From positions 110,317 through 174,316 of the forward strand of contig JAHEER010000001.1 of the NCBI GenBank assembly GCA_024640625.1: DNA of 64,000 bases, read 5' to 3'. Position 1 is the first letter of the stretch. The number at the start of each line of letters is the position of its first letter. Below the pieces are notes generated by a model, which was not told where the DNA came from, did no database searches, and was given only the letters and a program-made list of their open reading frames with translations. Of this stretch, positions 43,885 through 51,642 are shown piece by piece. The DNA is from Desulfobulbaceae bacterium. GTDB taxonomy: Bacteria > Desulfobacterota > Desulfobulbia > Desulfobulbales > Desulfocapsaceae. A program made the translations under genes and the position numbers.

Positions 43885-44343
43885 TCATTGCTTGTGGTCG
43901 TCAATTTCAATGAGTTCCTGCACTATGACCGCCGCATCCTCGACAAAATTCGGGCACACCGTCTTGAACAGGTTCTTCTCGTCAGCGATCTCTTTTCCTT
44001 CAGGAGTCATGATGTTGCAGCCCAGCAACTCTCTGCAGTCGAGAGTAGTGTGGCGTTGTTTGAAGCGGCGGGTAAATTCGGCCACGGCCTCATATACCTT
44101 TTTGCGGCCAGCAGAGGCAGAGCTTTCCTGGTCGGCAAAACGAAGACCGAGCACCATGTAGGCTCCAGTCACGGCCCCGCAGATCCCAGCCATCTGCATG
44201 CCCGCTGGAAAGCCTGAGGAGATTTTCAGTGCGGTCAGTTCATCCAAGCCGAACTGTTCGCAGAACTGGGTCAGGACAGCCTGGGAGCAGCCCTTACCAT
44301 TCAGAAAACGCTGAACACTGGTATTTTCTTCGGTCATTGTCAT
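43885..44343 (-). CDS. C_GCAxxG_C_C-family redox protein
   Basis: The 152-residue protein contains the widely spaced cysteine pattern of the C_GCAxxG_C_C family: GCSQAVLTQFC near residue 15, GICGAVTGAYMVLG near residue 50, LDCRELLGCN near 100 and VCPNFVEDAA near 128. These proteins are common in anaerobes and are presumed to bind a metal or act in redox chemistry, with no firm function. An in-frame ATG further upstream exists, but the one at 44343, preceded by AGAGG, gives the conserved N-terminus. It is the first gene of a pair with the SAF oxidoreductase. Confidence 0.82.
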   Translation of the reverse strand: MTMTEENTSVQRFLNGKGCSQAVLTQFCEQFGLDELTALKISSGFPAGMQMAGICGAVTGAYMVLGLRFADQESSASAGRKKVYEAVAEFTRRFKQRHTTLDCRELLGCNIMTPEGKEIADEKNLFKTVCPNFVEDAAVIVQELIEIDDHKQ

Positions 44344-44521
44344 TGGCCTCTGAGAGAGTTTAATTGTCACCAGCACCCTACCATATTTACAGCCCCTGGG
44401 GGTGGAAATCATCACACATCTTGGTTGGCATGGCTGAACGCTAACTATTAACTTGCTTCCATTCTGCAACGGCCCTTTTGCTCAATATCTTAGTCCTCGC
44501 CCGCCTCGATCTAGAGATAAA

Positions 44522-45040
44522 ATGGCTCGTTTCAGGATAGAAACTAAGGTAAGCACGGGGGAGACATTTTCGATATCTGCAATAGAGTATATGACGACTT
44601 ACTATAAGCAGAAAAGGATAGAACCAATGGAAGTATATAACGGCATCTACAGCTGGGACGGCAAAAAGCGAGACGGACGTGATCCGATCGCCTGGTTTCC
44701 CGGATCCTACCACCTCTATATTTACGCAATAGGAAAGGACAACGGGAATGTGACCTCGTTCAGGCAGCACCTCTGTCTCTACTCGGAGACGGGAGCAGGT
44801 CATTCAATTTCTGCCCAGCCGGAAAAGTTTGCCAAACACGTGTGCGAGGATTTCTCCATTGATCTCGAACGCACCCTCTGGGTCGAGGTCAATCCCTCTC
44901 CAGCAACTAAGTATGAGGTGATTGTCTACAGCCGAAAATCGAAGCTCAAGGAGGTCTTCTTCTACCGCATTCAGAAACGGGCTCCCAACACTGCTGAATT
45001 GGAATTGATCGCAGAACATCGCAAACACCTGACCATATGA
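44522..45040 (+). CDS. Hypothetical protein, 172 residues
   Basis: I do not recognise this protein. It starts MARFRIETKVSTGETF, has no signal peptide or membrane helix, and is rich in aromatic and beta-prone segments (SYHLYIYAIGKD, LWVEVNPSP, YEVIVYSRK), suggesting a compact beta-rich cytoplasmic domain. The ATG at 44522 is preferred over one 69 bases upstream, because the intervening codons are proline/arginine rich and overlap the divergent gene's leader. It overlaps the next gene by four bases (ATGA), so the two are translationally coupled. Confidence 0.65.
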   Translation: MARFRIETKVSTGETFSISAIEYMTTYYKQKRIEPMEVYNGIYSWDGKKRDGRDPIAWFPGSYHLYIYAIGKDNGNVTSFRQHLCLYSETGAGHSISAQPEKFAKHVCEDFSIDLERTLWVEVNPSPATKYEVIVYSRKSKLKEVFFYRIQKRAPNTAELELIAEHRKHLTI

Positions 45041-45282
45041 ATGGCGGGAAAATACGCATATCCAGTACCAGGGCTATGGACCGTATAGAAATGTTGAAAA
45101 AGAGGCTCACCGAACTGGAAAACGCTATTTCGGAAACCGAAAAACGCCTGCCTGCCCATTCAATCAAGCCGCCGGTCATGCATGATCTGCTCGACCTTGA
45201 GGATGAGCGCGACAGGGTACTGCAGGAGATCGCTCAATCAACATCGGGCAGCAGCCGGAGTGAAACACCAGATGGTGAATAG
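45037..45282 (+). CDS. Small coiled-coil protein with PAHS motif
   Basis: The 81-residue protein is mostly charged and helical: MDRIEMLKKRLTELENAI predicts a coiled coil, followed by LPAHSIKPPVMHDLLDLEDERD. Small deltaproteobacterial proteins of the form coiled coil-PAHS-x-PP-LLELEDERD are familiar as conserved hypotheticals, with no known function. The start at 45037 overlaps the preceding stop; Met14 (45076) gives the conserved part only and is an alternative start. Coupling to the 172-residue gene suggests the two products work together. Confidence 0.65.
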   Translation: MNGGKIRISSTRAMDRIEMLKKRLTELENAISETEKRLPAHSIKPPVMHDLLDLEDERDRVLQEIAQSTSGSSRSETPDGE

Positions 45283-45634
45283 CGAGATGAGCCGGTCCAT
45301 ACCCTCTGCCAGCACCTGCTACGCTCGTTGTCTACTCTCAGGTACGCCCGTGCGATGCTGTTTTTAGGCTCTGATTGCCTCCTTTATTGAGTGTCAGCGG
45401 TAGACCTTTCCCGGAAATCTCTTCTCTGGCGTCATCATAGTAATAGTTATCGCCTTTTTTAACCTCGTGTATTTGCCTGAAGTTGAGATCTTTTTAGGCT
45501 GTTGCCCTGATATGTCCCTGCTTGACACCGCCACTATGTGGTGGTAAAGTATTTATGAGAATCATTCCTATATGATGCCCGTGAATTGTCACTGACGGGA
45601 ACTGCAGCAATCACATCCACACCATGGAGGAGTT
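45283..45634. other. Intergenic region upstream of cooS
   Basis: No gene is seen in these 352 bases. The distal part is plain sequence; the proximal 115 bases hold the cooS promoter, a dyad inside its spacer and a Fur-like stretch (ATTTATGAGAATCATTCCT, 45551-45569, about 12 of 19 consensus positions). Confidence 0.5.
45522..45550 (+). promoter_or_regulatory. cooS promoter with dyad in its spacer
   Basis: TTGACA (45522-45527), a 17-bp spacer and TAAAGT (45545-45550) form a sigma-70-like promoter. The spacer is almost filled by the dyad ACCGCCAC-TAT-GTGGTGGT (45527-45545, one G-T imperfect pair). A regulator bound there would cover the promoter. The expected start is near 45557, with a 5' leader of about 78 nt. 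Confidence 0.55.
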
Positions 45635-47596
45635 ATGGCTAAGCCGAAACAGATAATTCGACCTGAAGATATTACCACCTGTGAATCCACCCAGCAGATG
45701 ATCGCCAAAGCAAGAAGAGACGGAGTAGAGCTCTTCTTCGATCGGGCCGAAGCGGTAAAACCGTGTCCCATCGGTGCGAGTTCGGCTTGCTGCAAACACT
45801 GCTCCATGGGACCGTGCCGGATCAGCCCCAGCGATCCATATAAACACGTGGGAGTATGCGGCGCTACCATCGACACCATCGCTGCCAGAAATTTCGGCCG
45901 CATGGTTGCAGCCGGCACAGCCGCCCACACCGATCACGGCATGGCCATGCTCGACCTCTTCAGAGGGGTTATCGAGGGGACGGTCATCGATTTTGAAATC
46001 AAGGATCACCTGAAACTCTTCGAGGTGGCAAAATCACTTGATATCGGAACCGAGGGCAGGACGATCAAGGATGTTGCCGTCGATGTTTACCGGGAGCTGG
46101 AAAAAACCTATACCCAAGTTGAGGGTGAGATTCCTCTGGTCAAACGGGTTCCTGAGAAAACGCTGGAGACCTGGCGCAAGGAAGGCATCGTTCCGCGCGG
46201 TGCGATGCGCGAAATTATGGAAATGATGCACCGTTCGGCCATGGGCGTCGATCAGGATTACGAGAACATCACCAAGCAGATTTCCCGCACCGCACTGGCC
46301 GACGGCTGGGGAGGCTCCATGGTATCGACCGATATCTCCGATATCCTGTTCGGTACGCCGGTGCCGGTCGAGGTCACGGTGGACATGGGGGTGCTCAAGG
46401 AAGACCAGGTGAACATCATCGTCCACGGGCATGAGCCGATCCTGCTCGAAGCCATGATTATGTCGGCCGCCGCCCCTTCCATCAGAGAAATGGCGCAGGA
46501 AGCGGGCGCCAAGGGCATCAATCTGGTCGGCATGTGTTGTTCCGGTCTCGATGTTCTGTCAAGACACGGGATACCGCATGCCGGTAACTTCTCCTCGACC
46601 GAGGCGGCGCTGGTCACCGGGGCCGTTGACGCCATGACGGTTGATGTACAATGCATCAAGCAGGACCTGCACAAGGTCGCCGGCTGCTACGACACCGTCT
46701 TCGTCACCACCAATTACCGGGCCAAGATCGAAGGCGCGCTGCACATCGAACTCGACGAGCATGATCCGCTGAAGTGCACCGACCAGATCATTATCAAGGC
46801 CATCATGCGCTACAAGAACCGGGGCCGGGAACTCGAGATTCCGGCACGTACCGCCAAGGGGGTCCACGGGTTTTCCCATGAGTATATCAAATACATGCTC
46901 GGCGGATCATTCAGAGGTGGTTATGAACCGCTGAACGACAATATCATCAACGGCCGCATAAGGGGCGTAGCCGGCGTGGTCGGCTGCACCAATCCCCGCT
47001 CCAAGCAGGATTTTTCCCATGTCGAGCTGGTCAAGGAGCTGATCAAGAATGATGTGCTCGTGGTCCAGACGGGCTGTTCGCAAATGGCCCTGGCCAAAGC
47101 CGGTCTCACCACCCCTGGAGCGTCCGCCCTTGCCGGACCAGGGCTTGCTGAAGTATGTGAGACGGTGGGTATCCCGCCGATTCTGGGGTTGGGCGCCTGC
47201 GTCGACAACAGCAGGATTCTGATGGCCGTGTCCGAGATGGTAAAGACCGGCGGCCTGGGCGAGTCGATCGCCGATCTGCCGGTAGCCGGCTGCGCTCCGG
47301 AATGGATGAGTGAAAAGGCAATTGCCATCGGTCAGTACTTCGTCGCCAGCGGTGTTTATACCGTATTCGGCCATACCTTCCCGATCACCGAGCAGACCAG
47401 CTTCAAGGAATTGCTGTTCAACGGTCTCGAGGAGAAGGGGTTCGGCAAGTGGGGATTTGCCGATACGCCGCACGAAATGGCCCGCCTGATGATCGCCCAT
47501 ATCGACAAGAAGCGCAGCGAATTGGGAATTGACAAAGCCAGGGAACGGGTTCTGATGGATATGTCGGACCGGCGATCGCTGGCGGCCAACGAATAA
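45635..47596 (+). CDS. cooS: Anaerobic Ni-Fe carbon monoxide dehydrogenase catalytic subunit
   Basis: The 653-residue protein is a full-length CooS: N-terminal cluster D and B cysteines (CCKHCSMGPCRI near residue 52, VCGAT near 75), AAHTDHGMAM, the C-cluster region with GMCCSGLDVLSRHG, NPRSKQDFSHV, and QTGCSQMALAKAGL, and a CVDNSRILM segment. It interconverts CO and CO2 at the Ni-Fe-S cluster. GGAGGAG precedes the ATG. No acsB, acsCD, cooC or cooF is adjacent, and a terminator follows, so it is a monocistronic CODH. It may serve CO oxidation, or supply CO to an acetyl-CoA synthase encoded elsewhere. Confidence 0.96.
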   Translation: MAKPKQIIRPEDITTCESTQQMIAKARRDGVELFFDRAEAVKPCPIGASSACCKHCSMGPCRISPSDPYKHVGVCGATIDTIAARNFGRMVAAGTAAHTDHGMAMLDLFRGVIEGTVIDFEIKDHLKLFEVAKSLDIGTEGRTIKDVAVDVYRELEKTYTQVEGEIPLVKRVPEKTLETWRKEGIVPRGAMREIMEMMHRSAMGVDQDYENITKQISRTALADGWGGSMVSTDISDILFGTPVPVEVTVDMGVLKEDQVNIIVHGHEPILLEAMIMSAAAPSIREMAQEAGAKGINLVGMCCSGLDVLSRHGIPHAGNFSSTEAALVTGAVDAMTVDVQCIKQDLHKVAGCYDTVFVTTNYRAKIEGALHIELDEHDPLKCTDQIIIKAIMRYKNRGRELEIPARTAKGVHGFSHEYIKYMLGGSFRGGYEPLNDNIINGRIRGVAGVVGCTNPRSKQDFSHVELVKELIKNDVLVVQTGCSQMALAKAGLTTPGASALAGPGLAEVCETVGIPPILGLGACVDNSRILMAVSEMVKTGGLGESIADLPVAGCAPEWMSEKAIAIGQYFVASGVYTVFGHTFPITEQTSFKELLFNGLEEKGFGKWGFADTPHEMARLMIAHIDKKRSELGIDKARERVLMDMSDRRSLAANE

Positions 47597-47637
47597 TCAC
47601 GCAGAAGGACCGAATAAGTTCAGCGGTCTCCTTCCAT

Positions 47638-47685
47638 ACGGCCGGTCCCGGTGGTATAGTGAACCATCGAGACCGGCCGTTTTGT
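47638..47685 (+). terminator. Intrinsic terminator after cooS
   Basis: ACGGCCGGTC (47638-47647) pairs perfectly with GACCGGCCGT (47671-47680), and TTTTGTATT follows. It lies 42 bases past the cooS stop and shows that the DUF3786 gene needs its own promoter or read-through. Confidence 0.85.
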
Positions 47686-47754
47686 ATTAATTTCAGATAT
47701 CTTTCAGCCCCTCCGGCCGACGGCGGAGCGGCATACCGAGGGTGCGGGGCCTGC

Positions 47755-48357
47755 ATGCAGAGAGCCGCTGTGTTCGATCAGACCTATCGTCAGTACCTGG
47801 CCAAGATCGGCGCCATCGATTATCTGTCCAGGGCCGATCTGCTTGGGGTTGAAGTGGACGGTACCGCCCTGATTATTCCTCTTTACAACCGCTCTTATGC
47901 GGTTTCCAGCAAGGGCATTGAGGGACTCGGGGGAGCAGCGGTGAACGATGCGGTCCGGGTGATACTGGCCAAGTATGTACTCACCTGCCCCATCCCGCTG
48001 CCGCCAGTGTCGGACAAATGGATGACCTATCGTGAGTTTCGTGGCGCGGGTCCGCTGGTTTCCTATTTCACCAGCACTACCAACAAGAATATAGAGCTGC
48101 ATTTTTCCGGCGCCACAGAGCGCTTGGAAATGCGCTGCAAAGAGCTTGGTGGTCGGATCGAGGACAACAATTCCTACGATCTCTCTGTGCGGTTGCAGGC
48201 TCTACCGCGCATTCCCGTGGTGCTCAACTTCAACGATGCCGACGATATGTTTCCGGCAGCCTGTTCCATTCTCTACCAGGCCTCGGCCGAGCACTTTCTG
48301 GATATGGAGTGTCTGGCCATGACCGGGACTCTGCTGGCCGGAAAGCTGCTTAGATAG
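47755..48357 (+). CDS. DUF3786 protein
   Basis: The 200-residue protein matches the DUF3786 family: AVFDQTYRQYLAKIG at the start, LIIPLYNRSY, WMTYREFRGAGPLVSYF, and the terminal FPAACSILYQASAEHFLDMECLAM. The family occurs in anaerobes near CODH/acetyl-CoA synthase genes, which suggests a maturation or corrinoid-related role, still unproven. An in-frame ATG at 47659 lies inside the cooS terminator hairpin and adds 32 non-conserved residues, so the ATG at 47755 is preferred. The EamA gene follows after eight bases. Confidence 0.82.
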   Translation: MQRAAVFDQTYRQYLAKIGAIDYLSRADLLGVEVDGTALIIPLYNRSYAVSSKGIEGLGGAAVNDAVRVILAKYVLTCPIPLPPVSDKWMTYREFRGAGPLVSYFTSTTNKNIELHFSGATERLEMRCKELGGRIEDNNSYDLSVRLQALPRIPVVLNFNDADDMFPAACSILYQASAEHFLDMECLAMTGTLLAGKLLR

Positions 48358-48365
48358 GAGAGATA

Positions 48366-49274
48366 ATGGGACTATCCTCGGCCGCTTCCTCCTCCAGAAT
48401 TTCACTGCAGCTTCTCGGCTGGCTGGCAGTGTTCGGTTCTGCCTTCTGCTTCTACCTGGCAACAGCGATAATCCGCTGGGCCGACGGGGTGGTCGTGATT
48501 GACAGTGCCTATTTTACCTTCAGCAGATTTTTGCTTGGTTTTATCGTCGTCTGCTCTACCATGCTCATCGGCCGTCAAAAGCTGAAGCCGCGCCGATATC
48601 ATTTTCTGATCGGCCGCACAGTCTCGAACACGGTGGCGGTGTTCTGTTTCTACAAGGCGGTGGAGGTGGGTTCCCTGGCCGAGGCCAATATCCTCAACAT
48701 GACCTATCCGCTCTTCGTCGCTATTTTTTCATGGTTTTTAGTAAGAGACCAGCGTGACAAGCTGGCTCTGGGCATCGTCGGAGTTGCGTTTTGTGGAGTC
48801 TGGCTGATTTTGGCACCCGGGTCGATGTCTACCGAACTGGACAGCCTCTGGGGGCTTTGCTCCGGGTTTTTTGCCGCCTGGGCAATGATCTACCTTAATC
48901 TGAGCAGACGTCATCACGATTCACAGACAATTCTGTTTTTCATGTTCGGCCTGGGGGCAGCAGCAATTTTTGCATTGTTCAGAGAGGCTATATTCTGGCC
49001 CTCGCCACTTGAATTTAAATACCTATTCTGGTGCTCGGTCGCAGGGGTGCTGGGACAATATCTTGTGACCTATGGATTTCTCTTTGTCACTGCCGTCGAA
49101 GGTTCAATCATCTCATCGAGTCGAATTCTGCTGGCGGCGCTGACGGGCTCTTTTCTGGTGGGCGACCCGCCGTTAATGCTCAGCGGCTGGATAGGGGCGC
49201 TGCTCATATTTGGCGCAAACTCAATGCTTGCTCTCAGAAGAGCTGCCCTGAACAGACAGCAGCCTCAAAAATAG
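48366..49274 (+). CDS. EamA-family (DMT superfamily) transporter
   Basis: The 302-residue membrane protein has ten predicted helices in two EamA repeats (about residues 15-145 and 155-290): FYLATAIIRWADG, FLLGFIVVCSTML, AEANILNMTYPLFVAIFSWFLV, and a second repeat with YGFLFVTAVEGSIISSSRILLAAL. Family members export amino acids, purines or other metabolites; the substrate is unknown. AGGAG precedes the ATG eight bases after DUF3786, suggesting a shared transcript. It converges on the hydroxyacid dehydrogenase gene. Confidence 0.9.
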   Translation: MGLSSAASSSRISLQLLGWLAVFGSAFCFYLATAIIRWADGVVVIDSAYFTFSRFLLGFIVVCSTMLIGRQKLKPRRYHFLIGRTVSNTVAVFCFYKAVEVGSLAEANILNMTYPLFVAIFSWFLVRDQRDKLALGIVGVAFCGVWLILAPGSMSTELDSLWGLCSGFFAAWAMIYLNLSRRHHDSQTILFFMFGLGAAAIFALFREAIFWPSPLEFKYLFWCSVAGVLGQYLVTYGFLFVTAVEGSIISSSRILLAALTGSFLVGDPPLMLSGWIGALLIFGANSMLALRRAALNRQQPQK

Positions 49275-49285
49275 GTCGTGCTCAC

Positions 49286-50167
49286 TCAGGTGATATCAAG
49301 CAGGGTGAACAGGGCGCTGTGATCGAGGTCGGCGCCGCCCTGTTCGATCAAGCGATCGTATAGCTCTCTGGACAGCGAGGTGGCCGGCATATCAAGGCCC
49401 AGGGTGGCGGCAAATTCGATCGCCTGGTGCATATCCTTGCGCTGGGTGGTGCAGCGTGCGCCAAGGGAGTAATCGCCGTCCACCATTCGTTTGCCATGCA
49501 CTTCGAGAATTCGCGAGTCGGCAAACCCGCCCTGCAGGGCCTGCCGCACCCGGGCTGGATCCACGCCGGCGGCTTTGGCCAGCGCCAGTGCCTCTGCCGC
49601 GGCTCCGATATTGAGCCCGACAATTACCTGGTTGGCCGCCTTGGCTACCTGCCCGGCCCCAGATGCTCCGACATGGGTGATTCTATCACCTAGAATCTCC
49701 AGGATCGGCAGGGCGCTGTCGTAGGCATCATCGCTGCCCCCCGCCATGATGGTGAGACTGCCAGATTGAGCCCCGATGGTGCCCCCGGAGACTGGGGCAT
49801 CAACATAGCGAGCGCCCTTCTCAGAGATCAATTCGGCGAAGCGACGAGTCTGGATCACCGAGGTGGTGCCCATATCGATAACCAGGCTGTGTTTTCTGAG
49901 GGCGTGGATAACTCCATTGTCGCCCAGCAGCACCGTCTCGACTGCCGCCGTGTCAGCCACCATAATGATGACCACATCGGCGCGAGCGGCGACCTGTGCG
50001 GGGGTTTCCAAAGGTACTGCTCCCGCTTCCGCGAGTTCCGCCCGCGGCGGAACCGAACGGTTGGTGACAAATAAGTCGAATCCAGCCCTGATGAGGTTGC
50101 GGCACATGGGCTTGCCCATCAAGCCCAGTCCTATGAAGCCAATTTTTCGAGTCCGTTTGTTTTTCAT
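49286..50167 (-). CDS. Beta-hydroxyacid dehydrogenase (tartronate semialdehyde reductase-like)
   Basis: The 293-residue protein belongs to the 3-hydroxyisobutyrate dehydrogenase family: GFIGLGLMGKPMCRNLIRAG at the start for NAD(P) binding, FVDAPVSGGTIGAQSGSLTIM-like sequence (YVDAPVSGG near residue 122), and the catalytic Lys region GQVAKAANQVIVGLN near residue 172, plus a C-terminal KDMHQAIEFA. It probably reduces 2-hydroxy-3-oxopropionate or a related semialdehyde; which one is open. No glyoxylate carboligase or garD-like gene is nearby. Confidence 0.9.
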   Translation of the reverse strand: MKNKRTRKIGFIGLGLMGKPMCRNLIRAGFDLFVTNRSVPPRAELAEAGAVPLETPAQVAARADVVIIMVADTAAVETVLLGDNGVIHALRKHSLVIDMGTTSVIQTRRFAELISEKGARYVDAPVSGGTIGAQSGSLTIMAGGSDDAYDSALPILEILGDRITHVGASGAGQVAKAANQVIVGLNIGAAAEALALAKAAGVDPARVRQALQGGFADSRILEVHGKRMVDGDYSLGARCTTQRKDMHQAIEFAATLGLDMPATSLSRELYDRLIEQGGADLDHSALFTLLDIT

Positions 50168-50369
50168 AAGTGGCCCTGAGCTGTTAACGGTGGCTGTCTA
50201 TAGCGTATTGCTGCTGCAACAGGATTGGCTGCCATCCTAAACCTGGACGTTTAGTACGGTATGCTCACATTCCTAAAGTAGTTTTAAGGTGAAAATGAAT
50301 TAGCACAGAATCGTCCAGCCGGCAATTCGTTTTCCTGCGCTTGACTGATCGGCGTGACCCGCACCTGCC

Positions 50370-51068
50370 TCAGCAAACCGCGAGGTGACTGAATACCGAT
50401 CTGGCAACCATTCTGCCGGCTTCAGTGGTTATCTCCTCAGTAATGAAATCGGTGAATTGCTCTTCGTCGATGGCCATTTCCTTATTGCGCTCCTCGAGCA
50501 GGGTGATGGCAGCCGCATCGGCCAGGCTTCCGGCCTCCGGTGAGGTAGTTGTGCGTCCGTTGTTAAGGGCTTCGATTAAAGCGCACACCTCGTTGCGGAT
50601 CTCTTCATTCGCTCCCAGGGATTCAAGAATCTTCGCTGCGCTCGGCTGGTTGCCTGAATCGTCGGCTTCGATATCTTTCAGATAGGCTGCGCACAATACA
50701 ACAGCCAGATTTACGCCTTCCTGCTGAGCAATTTTTTCGGCGTAACGGGCGATTCGGGAAAGATGGCCGATGCGCTTGAAGTCGGTTTTGTAATAACGCT
50801 TCATTTCCACCGCGACCTTGTCCTTTAACAGGTTGTCCTGGGCGCCGACAAATTCTTCAGGGAGGGTTCCAATGCACTGCTCTGCAAATTTGCAATAGGC
50901 AGCGCAGCCAAAATCCATTCTCGGATTGACAAACCGGTGACCACATTGGCTGCATGATCTGGTGGTGTCGTCTTTGTAGAATTCCACTGACTTGCCGCAC
51001 TTCGGGCAGTTCACTTCATAGATGGCTTCCGCTGTCCAATACTGCATGTCCTGACCGGGGCATTTCAT
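50370..51068 (-). CDS. Zinc-ribbon protein with degenerate HD-like domain
   Basis: The 232-residue protein has an N-terminal zinc ribbon (CPKCGKSV and CSQCGHRF, residues about 19-45), a further Cys cluster (CAAYCKFAEQC), and a helical C-terminal part resembling an HD phosphohydrolase (HLSRIARYAEKIAQQEG, then VLCAAYLKDIEAD). Where HD enzymes have LLHDIG this has YLKDIE, so the metal-binding His is lost. Probable role is a regulatory or scaffolding relative of HD hydrolases found in sulfate reducers. The ATG at 51068 follows AGAGG; two more ATGs lie in frame upstream. Confidence 0.68.
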   Translation of the reverse strand: MKCPGQDMQYWTAEAIYEVNCPKCGKSVEFYKDDTTRSCSQCGHRFVNPRMDFGCAAYCKFAEQCIGTLPEEFVGAQDNLLKDKVAVEMKRYYKTDFKRIGHLSRIARYAEKIAQQEGVNLAVVLCAAYLKDIEADDSGNQPSAAKILESLGANEEIRNEVCALIEALNNGRTTTSPEAGSLADAAAITLLEERNKEMAIDEEQFTDFITEEITTEAGRMVARSVFSHLAVC

Positions 51069-51308
51069 GATTGTATCCTCTGTAGGAGAATTCATCGTTG
51101 AATTGTGTTCTTTATGCGGATAAGATAACATTTCAAGCCGTTCTTGCCTTGATTTAGGTCAAAAATATGACTTTTCTACCGTTTCCCAACCTTAGTTCCC
51201 CGATCTTCTGAAATATTCCGACTCCGGTGAGAAATTGATATCGATTCCGATTGCTTAGGGAGCTTTGCAGGGTATGAGTAAAAATATGAATTTTATAAAG
51301 ATAGACGA

Positions 51309-51338
51309 TTGACAAAAAGACGCGACTAACAGTACTAT
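51309..51338 (+). promoter_or_regulatory. Sigma-70 promoter of the MTHFR-HDR operon
   Basis: TTGACA (51309-51314), an 18-bp spacer and TACTAT (51333-51338) precede the first gene by about 300 bases. The perfect -35 and the dyad at 51347-51363 covering the expected start make this the best candidate promoter of the region. Confidence 0.6.
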
Positions 51339-51420
51339 AAGGATGATTTAAGATTGTCTTAAAAAAGTTTGATTATAGGCAATCAGGCTTACGCCTTTTC
51401 TTGTTTTGCGAGACCTGAGC

Positions 51421-51459
51421 GGCTGCCACGCGAAGGAATTTCGACTTCGCTCAGCAGCC
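51421..51459 (+). ncRNA. Nested leader hairpin, class unknown
   Basis: GGCTGC (51421-51426) pairs with GCAGCC (51454-51459), and inside it GCGAAG (51430-51435) pairs with CTTCGC (51445-51450) around a 9-nt loop. It sits in the 5' leader of the MTHFR-HDR operon and may be a regulatory RNA element; no ligand is inferred. Confidence 0.4.
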
Positions 51460-51642
51460 TCGAATAGAGCACGATCGAACTACTGTTATTTGAACTGTGT
51501 GGGGGTGGCGTCGACATGACGCAGCCTCTTTTTATCTTCTGAACTTCTGCGGAAATCTGTTTAACCGCATGTTTTGAGATGTGTTCTGATACTGTTTTGA
51601 ACTGCTTAGAGAGGCAACTTCAAGTGAGCAAGAGGAGGTTAA

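Larger units (their letters stand above)
51069..51642. other. Intergenic region and long leader upstream of the MTHFR-HDR operon
   Basis: No coding sequence was found in these 574 bases. The left part serves the divergent zinc-ribbon gene. The right part contains a good promoter at 51309-51338, a perfect dyad just after it (TTTAAGA-TTG-TCTTAAA, 51347-51363), a nested hairpin at 51421-51459 and a small GCGTC/GACGC hairpin at 51507-51521 followed by CTCTTTTTAT. The leader of about 300 nt resembles no riboswitch class I know. Confidence 0.5.

Noticed and set aside
43291..44217. A 308-codon open frame on the plus strand
   Set aside because: It is antisense to the SAF oxidoreductase and C_GCAxxG_C_C genes, has no family resemblance, and arises from codon bias of those genes.
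45513..45527. TGTC-N7-GACA as a CooA/CRP-type site upstream of cooS
   Set aside because: CooA/CRP half sites need N8 between TGTC and GACA; here the spacing is one base short, and the right half is part of the -35 element.
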